Origin: DUQX01 sp050948825
GTDB lineage: Bacteria > Bacillota > Dethiobacteria > DTU022 > UBA8154
NCBI GenBank assembly: GCA_050948825.1
Contig: JBMNEO010000003.1
Location: forward strand, 124,001 to 188,000
DNA: 64,000 bases
Direction: 5' to 3'
The translations under genes were made by a program, and so were the position numbers. Position 1 is the first letter of the stretch; each line of letters opens with the position of its first letter. Under the pieces are notes generated by a model. The model ran no database searches. It saw only the letters and a list, made by a program, of their open reading frames with translations, and had not been told where the DNA came from. Shown here one piece after another: positions 26,323-35,317 of this stretch.

Positions 26323-27639
26323 CTAAATAAAGGGTAGAGAAGCGGATTTCCTTTTTAAAAAAAGACGGACGTCGCCGATAACATAGAGCGACCCGGCCAC
26401 AAGAACTAAATCCGGGGACCTGGCCATTGAAATGGCCAGGTTTATTGCATCTGGAATATTATCCTCCACAAAAACGGGTCCTTTTGCCATTTTGCAAGCG
26501 ATTCTTTGTAAATCCTCCGGATCAGCTGCACGCGGGCTGTTGGGTTTCGTTATAACGAGCGCATCTGCCAGCGGCACGATTATCGAAAGAATGCCTTCAA
26601 GCGCTTTATCGCTCAAAATACCAAGAACAAGAATCAGGCGGCGATAGGAAAAAGTATCCGCCAGCGCACTGCGCAGGCTCAAAAATGCTTCTTCGTTATG
26701 AGCACCATCGATAACCACCAGCGGTGAACGGCGCATAATCTCCAGACGGCCGGGCCACCGTGTGTCTGCAAGGCCATTGCGGATAGCTTCCTCCGGTATT
26801 TTAAAACCCTTTTTAATCAGCAACTCCAAAGCTGCCAGTGCAAGGGCGGCATTATTGACCTGATAATCCCCTAACAGGGATATTTGTAAATCGAACAGGG
26901 CATGCGCCAACCCCCGGTAATTAAAAAATTGGCCGTTTAAATTCCCCGCCGTCTTATCAGCGCTGAAGTCCTCTCCGAGGCTGAAAAGCGGTACGTTTTT
27001 TCTGCGGCAGGTATCTTCCAAAACACAAAGGGCGTCTCCTTTTGCCTGGGTTACAACAGCACTTCCTTCTTTTATTATACCGGCTTTTTCCCGGGCAATA
27101 TCTTTAACGGTATTACCCAGGACCTGTGTATGTTCCAGGCTGATGGTGGATATGGCGGTAACTAAAGGCCGAACCACATTTGTGGCATCAAGCCTGCCGC
27201 CCAGACCTACTTCAAGAACAACGATATCCGGGGACTCCGCACCAAAATAAGCCAGAGCCAGAGCAGTAACCACCTCAAATTCAGTAGGTTGACCGAGAGT
27301 CGGATCAGCAGCAATCTTTTCCACAATCGGCCTTACCCTGTTCACAAGTTCTACCAACCTTTCCCTGGGGATATCCACCCCATTAATGGACATACGGTTG
27401 GTAAATTGTTCTAAGTATGGGGAGGTATAAAGGCCAACCCTGTAACCGGATGCTTCGAGGACAGAAGCCGCAAAAGCTGCGGTAGAACCTTTGCCGTTTG
27501 TGCCGCCGATGTGCAAAAATTTCAGTTTTTTATGGGGATCTCCCAGTTCATGCAGCAGCTTCTCTATTCTAACCAGTCCCTGGTTCATACCGAACCTGCC
27601 AATACTGTGAATCCAGGAGAGGGCCTCTTCATAATCCAA
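26323..27639 (-). CDS. folC: bifunctional folylpolyglutamate synthase / dihydrofolate synthase
   Basis: Adds glutamate to dihydropteroate and folates. The Mur-ligase-type P-loop HIGGTNGKGSTAAFA and the folate-binding YTSPYLEQFTNRMSING are present, as is VLEVGLGGRLDATN. I choose TTG 27639 (then DYEEALSWIHSIGRFGM), preceded by GGGGGAT, giving 438 aa, the normal family length and N-terminus. The frame stays open a further 48 codons to 27783, but that extension is made of the palindromic repeat (residues such as ATARTVPFVAPFVAVPVVA) and is probably not translated. Confidence 0.93.
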   Translation of the reverse strand: MDYEEALSWIHSIGRFGMNQGLVRIEKLLHELGDPHKKLKFLHIGGTNGKGSTAAFAASVLEASGYRVGLYTSPYLEQFTNRMSINGVDIPRERLVELVNRVRPIVEKIAADPTLGQPTEFEVVTALALAYFGAESPDIVVLEVGLGGRLDATNVVRPLVTAISTISLEHTQVLGNTVKDIAREKAGIIKEGSAVVTQAKGDALCVLEDTCRRKNVPLFSLGEDFSADKTAGNLNGQFFNYRGLAHALFDLQISLLGDYQVNNAALALAALELLIKKGFKIPEEAIRNGLADTRWPGRLEIMRRSPLVVIDGAHNEEAFLSLRSALADTFSYRRLILVLGILSDKALEGILSIIVPLADALVITKPNSPRAADPEDLQRIACKMAKGPVFVEDNIPDAINLAISMARSPDLVLVAGSLYVIGDVRLFLKRKSASLPFI

Positions 27640-27657
27640 TTTCCTATCCCCCAATCT

Positions 27658-27715
27658 TGCGACAACGGGGACTGCGACAAAGGGTGCGACAAAGGGGACG
27701 GTTCTCGCTGTCGCA
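27658..27715. repeat. palindromic repeat copy with two partial copies, overlapping the folC 5' frame
   Basis: A 31-bp copy at 27685-27715 begins TGCGACA and ends TGTCGCA and contains GGGGACGGTTCTCG. Two truncated starts (TGCGACAA plus G run) precede it at 27658 and 27673. It is in opposite orientation to the main array at 27.9-28.2 kb, and its rightmost partial copy ends 19 bp upstream of the chosen folC start. Confidence 0.85.
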
Positions 27716-27843
27716 TTTTTTCGCACAGCTTGCTTCATTTTGCAGTAAATCATCGTACCCTTTGACACCGGCAGAAAGGCCATGTGTCACTCCTGTCGCT
27801 TATAACCCGCTACATCATTTTAATTAACTTCATTGTGAGACAT

Positions 27844-28217
27844 TAAGAACTGTCCCCTATGTCGCACGTACCTTTGACGTCCAGCAGAAAGATCGTCCTT
27901 TTTGTCGCTCGAAATTCTTATATGATAATAACTACATTTGTTAAGCAGTAAGAACCGTCTTCTTAGTCGAATTGCGACAGCAGAACCGTCCCCGTTGTCG
28001 CACATTTGTTAAGCAGTAAGAACCGTCTTCTTAGTCGAATTGCGACAGCAAGAACCGTCCCCGTTGTTGCACTTAGTCGTTCTGCGACAGCAAGAACCGT
28101 CCCCGTTGTCGCACATTGCATCGTTTTTGCGACAGCGAGAACCGTCCCCGTTGTCGCATCCCCGTTGTCGCACATTGCATCGTTTTTGCGACAGCGAGAA
28201 CCGTCCCCGTTGTCGTA
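27844..28217. repeat. array of 31-bp palindromic repeats between folC and valS
   Basis: Five full copies at 27973-28002, 28041-28071, 28083-28113, 28128-28158 and 28187-28217 share TGCGACAGC at the left, AGAACCGTCCCC in the middle and TTGTCGCA at the right, so each can fold on its GCGACA/TGTCGC ends. A partial copy is at 28159-28172 and diverged ones at 27844-27866, 27882-27908 and 27944-27970. Larger duplications are visible: a unit of about 67 bp starting at 27934 recurs at 28002, and the segment starting near 28112 recurs near 28171. The array ends one base before the valS stop codon. Irregular spacing and internal symmetry argue against CRISPR. Confidence 0.9.
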
Positions 28218-30861
28218 TTAGAGTTTTTTTAGTTCGACCATTCTTGTGATGAGTTTTTCACGTTTTGAGCCCAGTTCGTCTTGCTTGTTTTTTTCCTTTT
28301 CTATTATATCCCCCGGGGCTTTTTGCAAGAAGTTTTCATTGGAAAGCTTGGCAACCACCTTCGCCAGATCTTTCTCAACACCCTGCAGTTCCTTTTCCAA
28401 CCGGGATATTTCCTGCTCCAGATCGATTATTCCTTCCAGGGGAAGGTATACCTCCACCTCATCAACCAGAGCGGTAAGCGCCTGGGATGGTTTTCTTTCA
28501 GCGTTATCGATAAAGGTCATCTGTTCTGCCCAGGCCAGCCTTTGTATAAATACTTCCTCCTGGCGCAAAAGGTTAAGATATTTCGCTGGAGCCCTCAAAA
28601 TTACGGCAGCTTTTTTCCCCACAGGGATGCCGATTTCACTGCGCAGGTTACGAATAGACCTGATAACCTGCATTACCAGATCCATTTCTTCCCGCGCCAG
28701 GGTGATCTGACAGTTGCTCCGCAGGTTCAGGCCAGGGAGATCTAATTAATGCCCCGTCCCCGCCTCTGCGGGGCAGGTGCTGCCATATTTCCTCGGAAAT
28801 AAAAGGCATAAAAGGATGTAAAAGCCGCATTGTGCCTTCAAGCACATAGTACAGGACGGCTTTTGCTTTTTCCTTTTCCCCGTCTTCATTGCCGTAAAGC
28901 GAAACCTTGCTCAGTTCAATAAACCAGTCACAAAAATCGCCCCAGATAAATTCGTATACAACTTTGGCAGCTTCCCCCAGCTCATATTTCTCAAGAAGTT
29001 CAGTGGTCTGATGAACAGCCTCTGCAAAACGGTCCAATATCCAGCGCTGATGACGGTTTAAGGCAGAGGGTAACCCGTTCGGCTGAAAATCTTCCAGATT
29101 CATGAGCACAAAGCGGGAGGCGTTCCATATTTTGTTGGCAAAATTGCGGCTGGCCTCAACATTTTCATATCTGAAGCGCTGGTCGTTCCCGGGGGCCTGA
29201 CCGGTAATTAGTGTAAAGCGCAAAGTATCGGCGCCATATTTCTCGATTACCTCCAGAGGGTCAACACCATTGCCAAGCGATTTACTCATTTTCCTGCCCA
29301 GGGCATCGCGCACCAGCCCATGGACGCAGACCTCTTCAAAAGGTATCTCATTCATGAAAGCCTTGGACATAAAAATCATCCGTGCCACCCAGAAAGAGAT
29401 GATATCATAACCGGTTACCAGGACATTGGTGGGGAAAAAATGCTCCAGATCTCGGGTTTTATCCGGCCACCCCAGGGTTGAAAAAGGCCAGAGCGCAGAA
29501 CTAAACCACGTATCGAGGACGTCGGGATCCTGCCGAAGGTCTTCCCCACCGCAGGCCGGGCACCGCTCAGGGTCTTCCCTTGAGACAATCATCTCTCCGC
29601 ATGAACAATACCAGGCAGGGATACGATGGCCCCACCAGATCTGACGTGAAATGCACCAGTCCCTGATATTTTCCATCCAGTTAAGGTACGTCCGCGTAAA
29701 GCGTTCCGGTATGAAACGTACTTTGCCATCTTTGACAACCTCTATTGCCGGCTCTGCAAGCGGCTTCATCTTTACAAACCACTGCAGAGAAACGAGCGGC
29801 TCAATTTCCGTACTGCAGCGCTGACAATGCCCGACCGCATGCGAATACTCTTCGATCTTTTCCACCAGTCGGAGTTCTTTTAGATCCGCTAAAACCCGCT
29901 CACGCGCCTCATAGCGATCCATACCGGCATATTTTCCCATCTCCGGGGTCATCTTGCCGTCGTCGCCGATTGCTTTAATTACCTCCAGATCGTGCCTGAG
30001 ACCTATTTCAAAGTCATTGGGATCATGGGCAGGGGTAATCTTTACAGCACCTGAACCAAATGAAGGATCGACATATTCGTCGGCAATAACGGGTATTCCT
30101 CTATTCATTAAAGGCAGGAGTACTTTTTTGCCGACAAGATGCCGGTAACGTTCATCTTCGGGATGGACCGCCACAGCGGTATCACCCAGCATCGTTTCCG
30201 GCCTTGTTGTCGCAACAACAATAGCGCCTTCCCAATCAATACCCTGATAGCGAATATGAGTCAGCGTAGAGGGTTTTTCTTCATGTTCCACTTCTATATC
30301 CGAAATTGCCGTATGGCAACGGGGGCACCAGTTTATCATATAGTTTCCCCTGTAAATTAAACCCTGCTCATAAAGTGATACAAACACCTCACGCACCGCC
30401 CTCGAGCAACCCTCATCCAGGGTAAACCGCTCGCGTGACCAGTCACATGACACTCCGAGCTTGTAAAGCTGCTTCAAGATGCGGCCGTGATACTCCTCTT
30501 TCCAGTCCCAGGCCTTTTGAAGAAATTTTTCTCTCCCGACATCATACCGGGAAAGACCTTCAGAAGCCAGATGCCCTTCAACTTTGTTCTGGGTAGCAAT
30601 TCCGGCGTGATCTGTACCGGGCAGCCAGAGAGTATCGAAACCCTGCATCCGCCTCCACCTGATCAGGACATCCTGAATGGTGTTGTTCAGAGCGTGTCCC
30701 ATGTGCAGGGAACCTGTCACATTGGGCGGGGGAATAACGATCGTAAATGTTTTTTCCCCCTTTTCCCCGGCGGCATAAAAGTAATTATTATCCAGCCAGA
30801 ATTGATAAATCTTGTCCTCAACCTCTTTAGGTTCGTAAACGGGTGGAAGGTTAACAGTCAT
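28218..30861 (-). CDS. valS: valine--tRNA ligase, interrupted by an apparent single-base frameshift
   Basis: Charges tRNA-Val. The first frame (30861-28648) carries HMGH at 53-56 and KMSKS near 525, the WWGHRIPAWYC region and the anticodon domain, then drifts into non-homologous sequence. The second frame (ATG 28685 to stop 28218) continues the family with MQVIRSIRNLRSEIGIPVGK and the C-terminal coiled coil (LEQEISRLEKELQGVEKDL). Removing one G from GGG at 28693-28691 joins them as SDHPGAEEMDLVMQV, giving about 881 aa, the normal length. Since valS is essential, a sequence error is likelier than a true mutation. Confidence 0.95.
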
Positions 30862-30921
30862 CCTTCTGTTCCTTTCTCTGATAGTTACACTGCAATAATA
30901 TTACCTAAAATCTTCTTTTTT

Positions 30922-30950
30922 ATCTTACAATCTTCGGTAAACAAAGTCAA
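30922..30950 (-). promoter_or_regulatory. promoter of valS
   Basis: Minus-strand TTGACT (30950-30945) and TAAGAT (30927-30922) with a 17-bp spacer, 60 bp ahead of the ATG. No T-box features are seen. Confidence 0.55.
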
Positions 30951-31093
30951 CTTTAAGATTTTAATATGGCGAATGAAATAACACAACAACCTTATTAAAG
31001 TGAGGGGGCTAACGTTATCAAAGACATTTTTTTACTCTTGTATAAGCCAGGTAAGGATTTGCAGCGAAATGTTAACCTTCTCGTTTGTAATGA

Positions 31094-31122
31094 TTGACAA
31101 TTCATTATTTTTCTATTATCAT
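31094..31122 (+). promoter_or_regulatory. promoter of birA
   Basis: TTGACA (31094-31099), 17-bp spacer, TATCAT (31117-31122). Transcription would begin near 31129, which argues for a birA start at or after 31138. No clear biotin operator was recognised. Confidence 0.5.
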
Positions 31123-31152
31123 GATTTTAGCCTTGAAATGCGAGAGGATGTG

Positions 31153-32145
31153 GTGATAAAATTGCGGCAGAAGATTTTACAATTGCTCAGGGACAAAAGT
31201 CCCGCCTACATTTCCGGAGAGGAAATGGCGCGCTTTTGGGGTGTAAGCCGCACCTCTGTCTGGAAAAATATACAAGCCCTGCAGCTGGATGGTTACTATA
31301 TCGAGAGCAGCCCGCGCCTGGGCTACCGCCTGACAGGTGTTCCCGACCTTCTTTATCCCGCGGAAATAATCAAGGGGTTGCAATCCAGGATAATCGCCTC
31401 CGCCCCCGAGTTGATCTGTTACTTTCGACAGGTTGATTCTACCAACACCGCTTTAAAAAACCTGGCGGACCAGGGAGCGCCTGAGGGAACCATAGCAATT
31501 GCCGAGGAACAAACCGGAGGCCGGGGAAGGCTGGGGCGTTCGTGGTCTTCCCCCGCAGGAAAGGGTATTTCGCTTTCAATCTTATTAAGGCCTTCCCTGG
31601 CGCCGGGGGATACACCGCTTTTTACCCTTATGACCGCAGCAGCCGTAACGCAAGGCATCAATAACGTGGCACCCGGTCTTTCTATAGGAATTAAATGGCC
31701 TAACGATCTTCTGATCAGCAGGCGAAAGGTTTGTGGTATCCTGACTGAAATTAAAGCAGAAGCCGATCTGCTTCACTATCTGATTATCGGCATAGGCATT
31801 AATGTCAATTCAAAATTAGAAGATTTTCCTCCGGAGCTCAAAAAAATTGCCACATCAATCTACCTTGAAAACAATAAAACAGAGGTTTCACGGCAGAAGC
31901 TTACCTGCAGTATCCTCCAGAAGCTGGACGATTTTTACCGGAGATATTTCTTAGAGGGTCCAGGATTTATTCTGGCGGAGTGGAAAAAGTATAACATTAC
32001 CCTGGGCAGGAAAATAACGATTAACACTTTCCGCGATCGGATTACCGGTACAGCGGTCGGCCTTTCTCCCCGCGGTGCCCTTATCCTTGAAGAAAAAGAT
32101 GGTACAAGAAGGGAGTTTCACTCAGGAGAGGTTACGCTGAGGTAA
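31153..32145 (+). CDS. birA: biotin operon repressor / biotin--[acetyl-CoA-carboxylase] ligase
   Basis: Activates biotin as biotinyl-AMP, transfers it to carrier proteins and represses biotin genes. The N-terminus is a winged helix (ILQLLRDKSPAYISGEEMARFWGVSRTSVWKNIQAL), followed by the ligase core with VDSTNT, GRGRLGRSW and KWPNDLL motifs and a C-terminal SH3-like domain. GTG 31153 is chosen because GAGAGG lies just upstream and the promoter sits at 31094-31122; ATG 31138 is an alternative. The open frame back to 31000 would include the promoter. bioY follows within 62 bp, so this is a biotin uptake and use unit. Confidence 0.95.
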   Translation: MIKLRQKILQLLRDKSPAYISGEEMARFWGVSRTSVWKNIQALQLDGYYIESSPRLGYRLTGVPDLLYPAEIIKGLQSRIIASAPELICYFRQVDSTNTALKNLADQGAPEGTIAIAEEQTGGRGRLGRSWSSPAGKGISLSILLRPSLAPGDTPLFTLMTAAAVTQGINNVAPGLSIGIKWPNDLLISRRKVCGILTEIKAEADLLHYLIIGIGINVNSKLEDFPPELKKIATSIYLENNKTEVSRQKLTCSILQKLDDFYRRYFLEGPGFILAEWKKYNITLGRKITINTFRDRITGTAVGLSPRGALILEEKDGTRREFHSGEVTLR

Positions 32146-32206
32146 CGCAAGGGAAATGCGCAACAATGGTGCAGATAACATAATAAGAAATTAATGGAGG
32201 CATGAA

Positions 32207-32746
32207 ATGTTCCCAACAAAATATATTATTTTAAGCGGCCTTTTTGCTGCTATTATGGCCTTGCTTGCCCAAATATCAATTCCCATACCCTTCAGCCCGG
32301 TTCCCATTACGGGACAGACATTCGGCGTCTTTCTCACAGGAGCTATCCTTGGGGGGCGCTGGGGCGCTGTCTCCATGCTAACTTATATTTTCATCGGTGC
32401 CATCGGCTTCCCTGTTTTCTCTTTTGCTCAAGGCGGGATGCACATGCTGCTGGGACCAAGCGGCGGCTATATCTGGGGATTTATCCCGGGCAGCTACCTG
32501 CTGGGCCGATTTATCGAAAAACGGGAGTCCTATTTTTCAATGCTCACCGGAATGATTATCTGCATTGGCGCCATCCATTCTTTGGGAGCGCTGCAGCTGG
32601 CAATTATCGCCGGGCTTAACCTCGGCCAGGCCATAATGCTGGGGGTAATACCCTTTCTTCCAATGGATATATTAAAAGCTGTTGCGGCCGCAGGCTTTAG
32701 CCTTACAGTAAGGCACCGGCTCTTAAAGATGGGCCTTATTCAATAA
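32207..32746 (+). CDS. bioY: biotin ECF transporter substrate-binding protein
   Basis: A 179 aa membrane S-component with six hydrophobic helices. BioY signatures are QISIPIPFSPVPITGQTFGV near residue 22 and the biotin-site GPSGGYIWGFIPGSYLLGR near 85. ATG 32207 follows GGAGG. The energizing EcfA/EcfT subunits are not in the window. Its place directly after birA supports biotin as substrate. Confidence 0.96.
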   Translation: MFPTKYIILSGLFAAIMALLAQISIPIPFSPVPITGQTFGVFLTGAILGGRWGAVSMLTYIFIGAIGFPVFSFAQGGMHMLLGPSGGYIWGFIPGSYLLGRFIEKRESYFSMLTGMIICIGAIHSLGALQLAIIAGLNLGQAIMLGVIPFLPMDILKAVAAAGFSLTVRHRLLKMGLIQ

Positions 32747-32776
32747 AAAGTGCACTTGTTGCAGAAAGAGGAAAAA

Positions 32777-34195
32777 ATGACCGAAGATATGAATATAAAA
32801 AAAAGGATTGTCCTGATAGCTGCCACGCTGGGAACTTTTGTAACGCCCTTTATGAGTTCATCCATTAACGTAGCCCTCCCCGCTATCGGTGAACAGTTCT
32901 CCGCCAGCGCGGTCCTGCTGGGCTGGGTTGCCACCTCTTACATTTTAACTACAGCGATATTTCTTGTCCCGCTGGGGAAAATAGCAGATATTTATGGAAG
33001 GAAAAAAATCTTTTCCTACGGCGTGTTGGTTTTTTCCTTTTCTTCACTTTTTTGTGTAATTTCAAAATCAATTGCTTTGCTTCTATGCTTTAGAGTCTTA
33101 CAGGGTGTTGGAAGCGCGATGATTTTTAGCACATCCATTGCGATACTGACATCTGTATTTCCGCCCGGTGAAAGAGGCAGGGCTCTGGGGATAAACATTG
33201 CTACAATTTACCTTGGGCTGTCCCTCGGCCCGGTCCTGGGGGGAATATTGACACAGCATTTTGGCTGGAAAAGCATTTTTATGATCATTCTCCCGTTGGC
33301 CATGCCGTCGGTTTTCCTGATTCACTGGAAAGTGAAAGAGGAATGGGCGGAATCTCAGGGAGAAAGGTTTGACTTGACCGGCTCGTTAATCTATTGTGTT
33401 TCACTCCTGTCATTAATGTACGGCCTCTCCGTTATACCGGCAATAAGAGGACTGTGGTTAATTCTAGCAGGAATTAGCGGTATCGCCCTCTTCATCTGGT
33501 GGGAATTGAAAGTTGAAAACCCTGTTGTAAATATGAACCTTTTCAAGAACAACAAGGTGTTTACTTTTTCCAACCTGGCAGCGCTAATCAACTACAGCGC
33601 TACCTTTGCCATCGGTTTTCTACTAAGCCTTTACCTGCAATATATTAAAGGGTTCAATCCGCAGGAAGCGGGCTTGATACTGGTAGCGCAACCCCTGGTC
33701 ATGGCTCTTTTATCGCCTTTGGCCGGCAGGCTTTCAGATAAAGTCGAATCGAGAATTCTGGCTTCATCCGGCATGGCTGTTCTGGTATTGGGGCTTATAC
33801 CCCTTGTCATCTTAAATGCATATACAGCCCCTGCTTTTATAGTTTTCGATTTAATGGTTCTCGGTTTTGGCTTTGCGCTTTTTTCGTCCCCGAATACAAA
33901 CGCCATTATGAGTTCCGTGGAAAAGAATTATTACGGAATCGCCTCGGCAACGCTGGCAACGATGCGGATGACCGGTCAGCTGTTCAGTATGGGTATAGTA
34001 ATGCTCATATTTGCCCTGAACGGCATGGGAAGTACACAGATAACACCTCAAACACACGGGCTCTTTTTAAACAGTAACAAAACCATCTTCATCATCTTTA
34101 CCGTTCTTTGCATCGGCGGCATTTTTGCCTCACTGGCAAGAGGCAAGGCTGGCGAGAAGATTAATGAGCCTTTGCAACATCAACAGAAACATTAA
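32777..34195 (+). CDS. MFS transporter, DHA2 (EmrB/QacA-like) drug-efflux family
   Basis: A 472 aa integral membrane protein of about 14 helices. Marks of the 14-TM family are TLGTFVTPFMSSSINVALPA in helix 1, VATSYILTTAIFLVPLGKIADIYGRK (motif A) and GVGSAMIFSTSIAILTSVFPPGERGRALG (motif C region). Substrate is unknown; proton-driven export of a drug or metabolite is the family role. ATG 32777 is preceded by GAAAGAGG; a GTG at 32750 in the same frame is less likely. It begins 30 bp after bioY, so the two may be co-transcribed without a functional link. Confidence 0.9.
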   Translation: MTEDMNIKKRIVLIAATLGTFVTPFMSSSINVALPAIGEQFSASAVLLGWVATSYILTTAIFLVPLGKIADIYGRKKIFSYGVLVFSFSSLFCVISKSIALLLCFRVLQGVGSAMIFSTSIAILTSVFPPGERGRALGINIATIYLGLSLGPVLGGILTQHFGWKSIFMIILPLAMPSVFLIHWKVKEEWAESQGERFDLTGSLIYCVSLLSLMYGLSVIPAIRGLWLILAGISGIALFIWWELKVENPVVNMNLFKNNKVFTFSNLAALINYSATFAIGFLLSLYLQYIKGFNPQEAGLILVAQPLVMALLSPLAGRLSDKVESRILASSGMAVLVLGLIPLVILNAYTAPAFIVFDLMVLGFGFALFSSPNTNAIMSSVEKNYYGIASATLATMRMTGQLFSMGIVMLIFALNGMGSTQITPQTHGLFLNSNKTIFIIFTVLCIGGIFASLARGKAGEKINEPLQHQQKH

Positions 34196-34414
34196 TGCAT
34201 GTTTATACCACCCGGCAATTTTTATTACCGGGTTTGTCGATACCCACTTGCCCGATGCGACAGAGGGGACGTGCGACAGAGGGGACGGTTCTCGCTGTCG
34301 CACATAGGAGAACAGGTATCTTATCCCTCCGGTTACTGGTAACGAAGTAAACTAAACCCATCAACAGAAACACCAATGCACGTTTAGTCATCCCGGCAAT
34401 TTATATCCGGGTTT
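34178..34414. repeat. duplicated MFS 3' end and hairpin, flanking a palindromic repeat
   Basis: A segment of about 57 bp occurs at 34178-34235 and again at 34359-34414 in the same orientation at roughly 80% identity. The left copy contains the last codons of the MFS gene and a CCCGG/CCGGG hairpin followed by TTTG (likely terminator); the right copy keeps the same order CATCAACAGAAACA to CCCGGCAATTT. Between the copies lies the 31-bp palindromic repeat at 34272-34302. Confidence 0.8.
34256..34302. repeat. palindromic repeat copy (same family as the folC-valS array)
   Basis: A full 31-bp copy at 34272-34302 with perfect 8-bp ends TGCGACAG/CTGTCGCA and the core GGGGACGGTTCTCG, preceded by a truncated copy at 34256-34270. 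Orientation is as at 27685 and opposite to the main array. Confidence 0.9.
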
Positions 34415-34420
34415 ACTGCA

Positions 34421-35197
34421 CTATTTTCCCAATTCCTCAGCGGCTAGAAGGGCGGCACCCAGGGCGCCCACCGCCTGCGGCTCGTCCGGTACCAATACCT
34501 TAAACCCCAGACTTTCCCCCAGCGCCTCCCGAAGGGCGGTATTTTTTGCGACGCCCCCGGTCATCATCAGCTCCTCTTCCACGCCTACGCGCCGGGCCAT
34601 GCTTATCGTGCGCTCCACAACTGAATAAATGATACCCTTAATTATCTCTTCCAGGGGATGACCCTCGGCGATCAAGGAGACAACTTCGGATTCGGCGAAA
34701 ACAGTACACATGCTGCTGATATGTGCTATTTTTACGTCACGTGGTGCGGGACGGGACATTTGTTCCAAATCTGTTTCCAGGGCATGAGCCATTACTTCAA
34801 GAAAGCGCCCCGTACCGGCGGCACATTTTTCATTCATTACAAAGTCAACTACTTTTCCCTGAGGACTAAGGCGAATAACCTTGCTATCCTGGCCTCCGAT
34901 GTCAATCACTGTACGTACCTCAGGATTAAGGTAAAAAGCCCCTTTCCCATGACAACTTATCTCCGTAATCTTTTTATCGGCAAAGGGAGCGCTAACCCTG
35001 CCATACCCGGTGGCAACAATGTACTCCAGATCATCCCTGGACAGCCCGCTATCTTCCAGAGCCATTTCCATAGCCTTTTCTGCAGCCAACCTGCTATTTG
35101 CCCCTGTAGAAATAATAACTGTTGCAAGCATCTTCCCTTGATCAAGGATCACCACTTCCGTCGACAAAGACCCGATATCAATTCCGGCAACTGGCAA
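34421..35197 (-). CDS. 2-hydroxyacyl-CoA dehydratase activator (HgdC/BcrA-type ATPase)
   Basis: A 258 aa homodimeric ASKHA ATPase bearing one [4Fe-4S] cluster, which fires single electrons into a dehydratase-type partner. Motifs are AGIDIGSLSTEVVIL at the N-terminus, TVIDIGGQDSKVI near 100, KCAAGTGRFLEVMA near 124 (cluster Cys), SSMCTVFAESEV near 161 (second cluster Cys region) and TGGVAKN near 212. TTG 35197 is chosen as start because GGGAGGG lies 6 bp upstream; the frame also opens at 35212. It is downstream of, and in line with, the two dehydratase-component genes. Confidence 0.93.
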   Translation of the reverse strand: MPVAGIDIGSLSTEVVILDQGKMLATVIISTGANSRLAAEKAMEMALEDSGLSRDDLEYIVATGYGRVSAPFADKKITEISCHGKGAFYLNPEVRTVIDIGGQDSKVIRLSPQGKVVDFVMNEKCAAGTGRFLEVMAHALETDLEQMSRPAPRDVKIAHISSMCTVFAESEVVSLIAEGHPLEEIIKGIIYSVVERTISMARRVGVEEELMMTGGVAKNTALREALGESLGFKVLVPDEPQAVGALGAALLAAEELGK

Positions 35198-35270
35198 AAA
35201 AATCCCTCCCAATTATTATCAATTATTATTAGGAAATCTTTAGTATAAAAAATTACTGCCTCTACCTGCA

Positions 35271-35317
35271 CCTGAACCTGCGCCTGTGTCACAGGGTTAT
35301 ATTTGCACAGGTTCAGG
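35271..35317. other. hairpin between dehydratase and activator genes
   Basis: A 13-bp arm at 35271-35283 (CCTGAACCTGCGC) is the near-perfect complement (12 of 13) of 35305-35317, whose end overlaps the stop codon of the upstream gene. No U tract follows, so it may limit or process the transcript between the dehydratase and activator genes. Confidence 0.55.

Noticed and set aside
26220..26340. short plus-strand frame ending IVLLAYMLNKG downstream of folC
   Set aside because: No start with a ribosome site and no recognised domain; too short to support as a gene or named remnant.
27844..28217. CRISPR array
   Set aside because: Units are about 31 bp but palindromic, spaced irregularly (11 to 38 bp), with spacers that are themselves repeated; no cas gene is present.
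30000..30360. plus-strand frames within valS, carB, lon and other large genes
   Set aside because: They are antisense shadows without ribosome sites or domain signatures.
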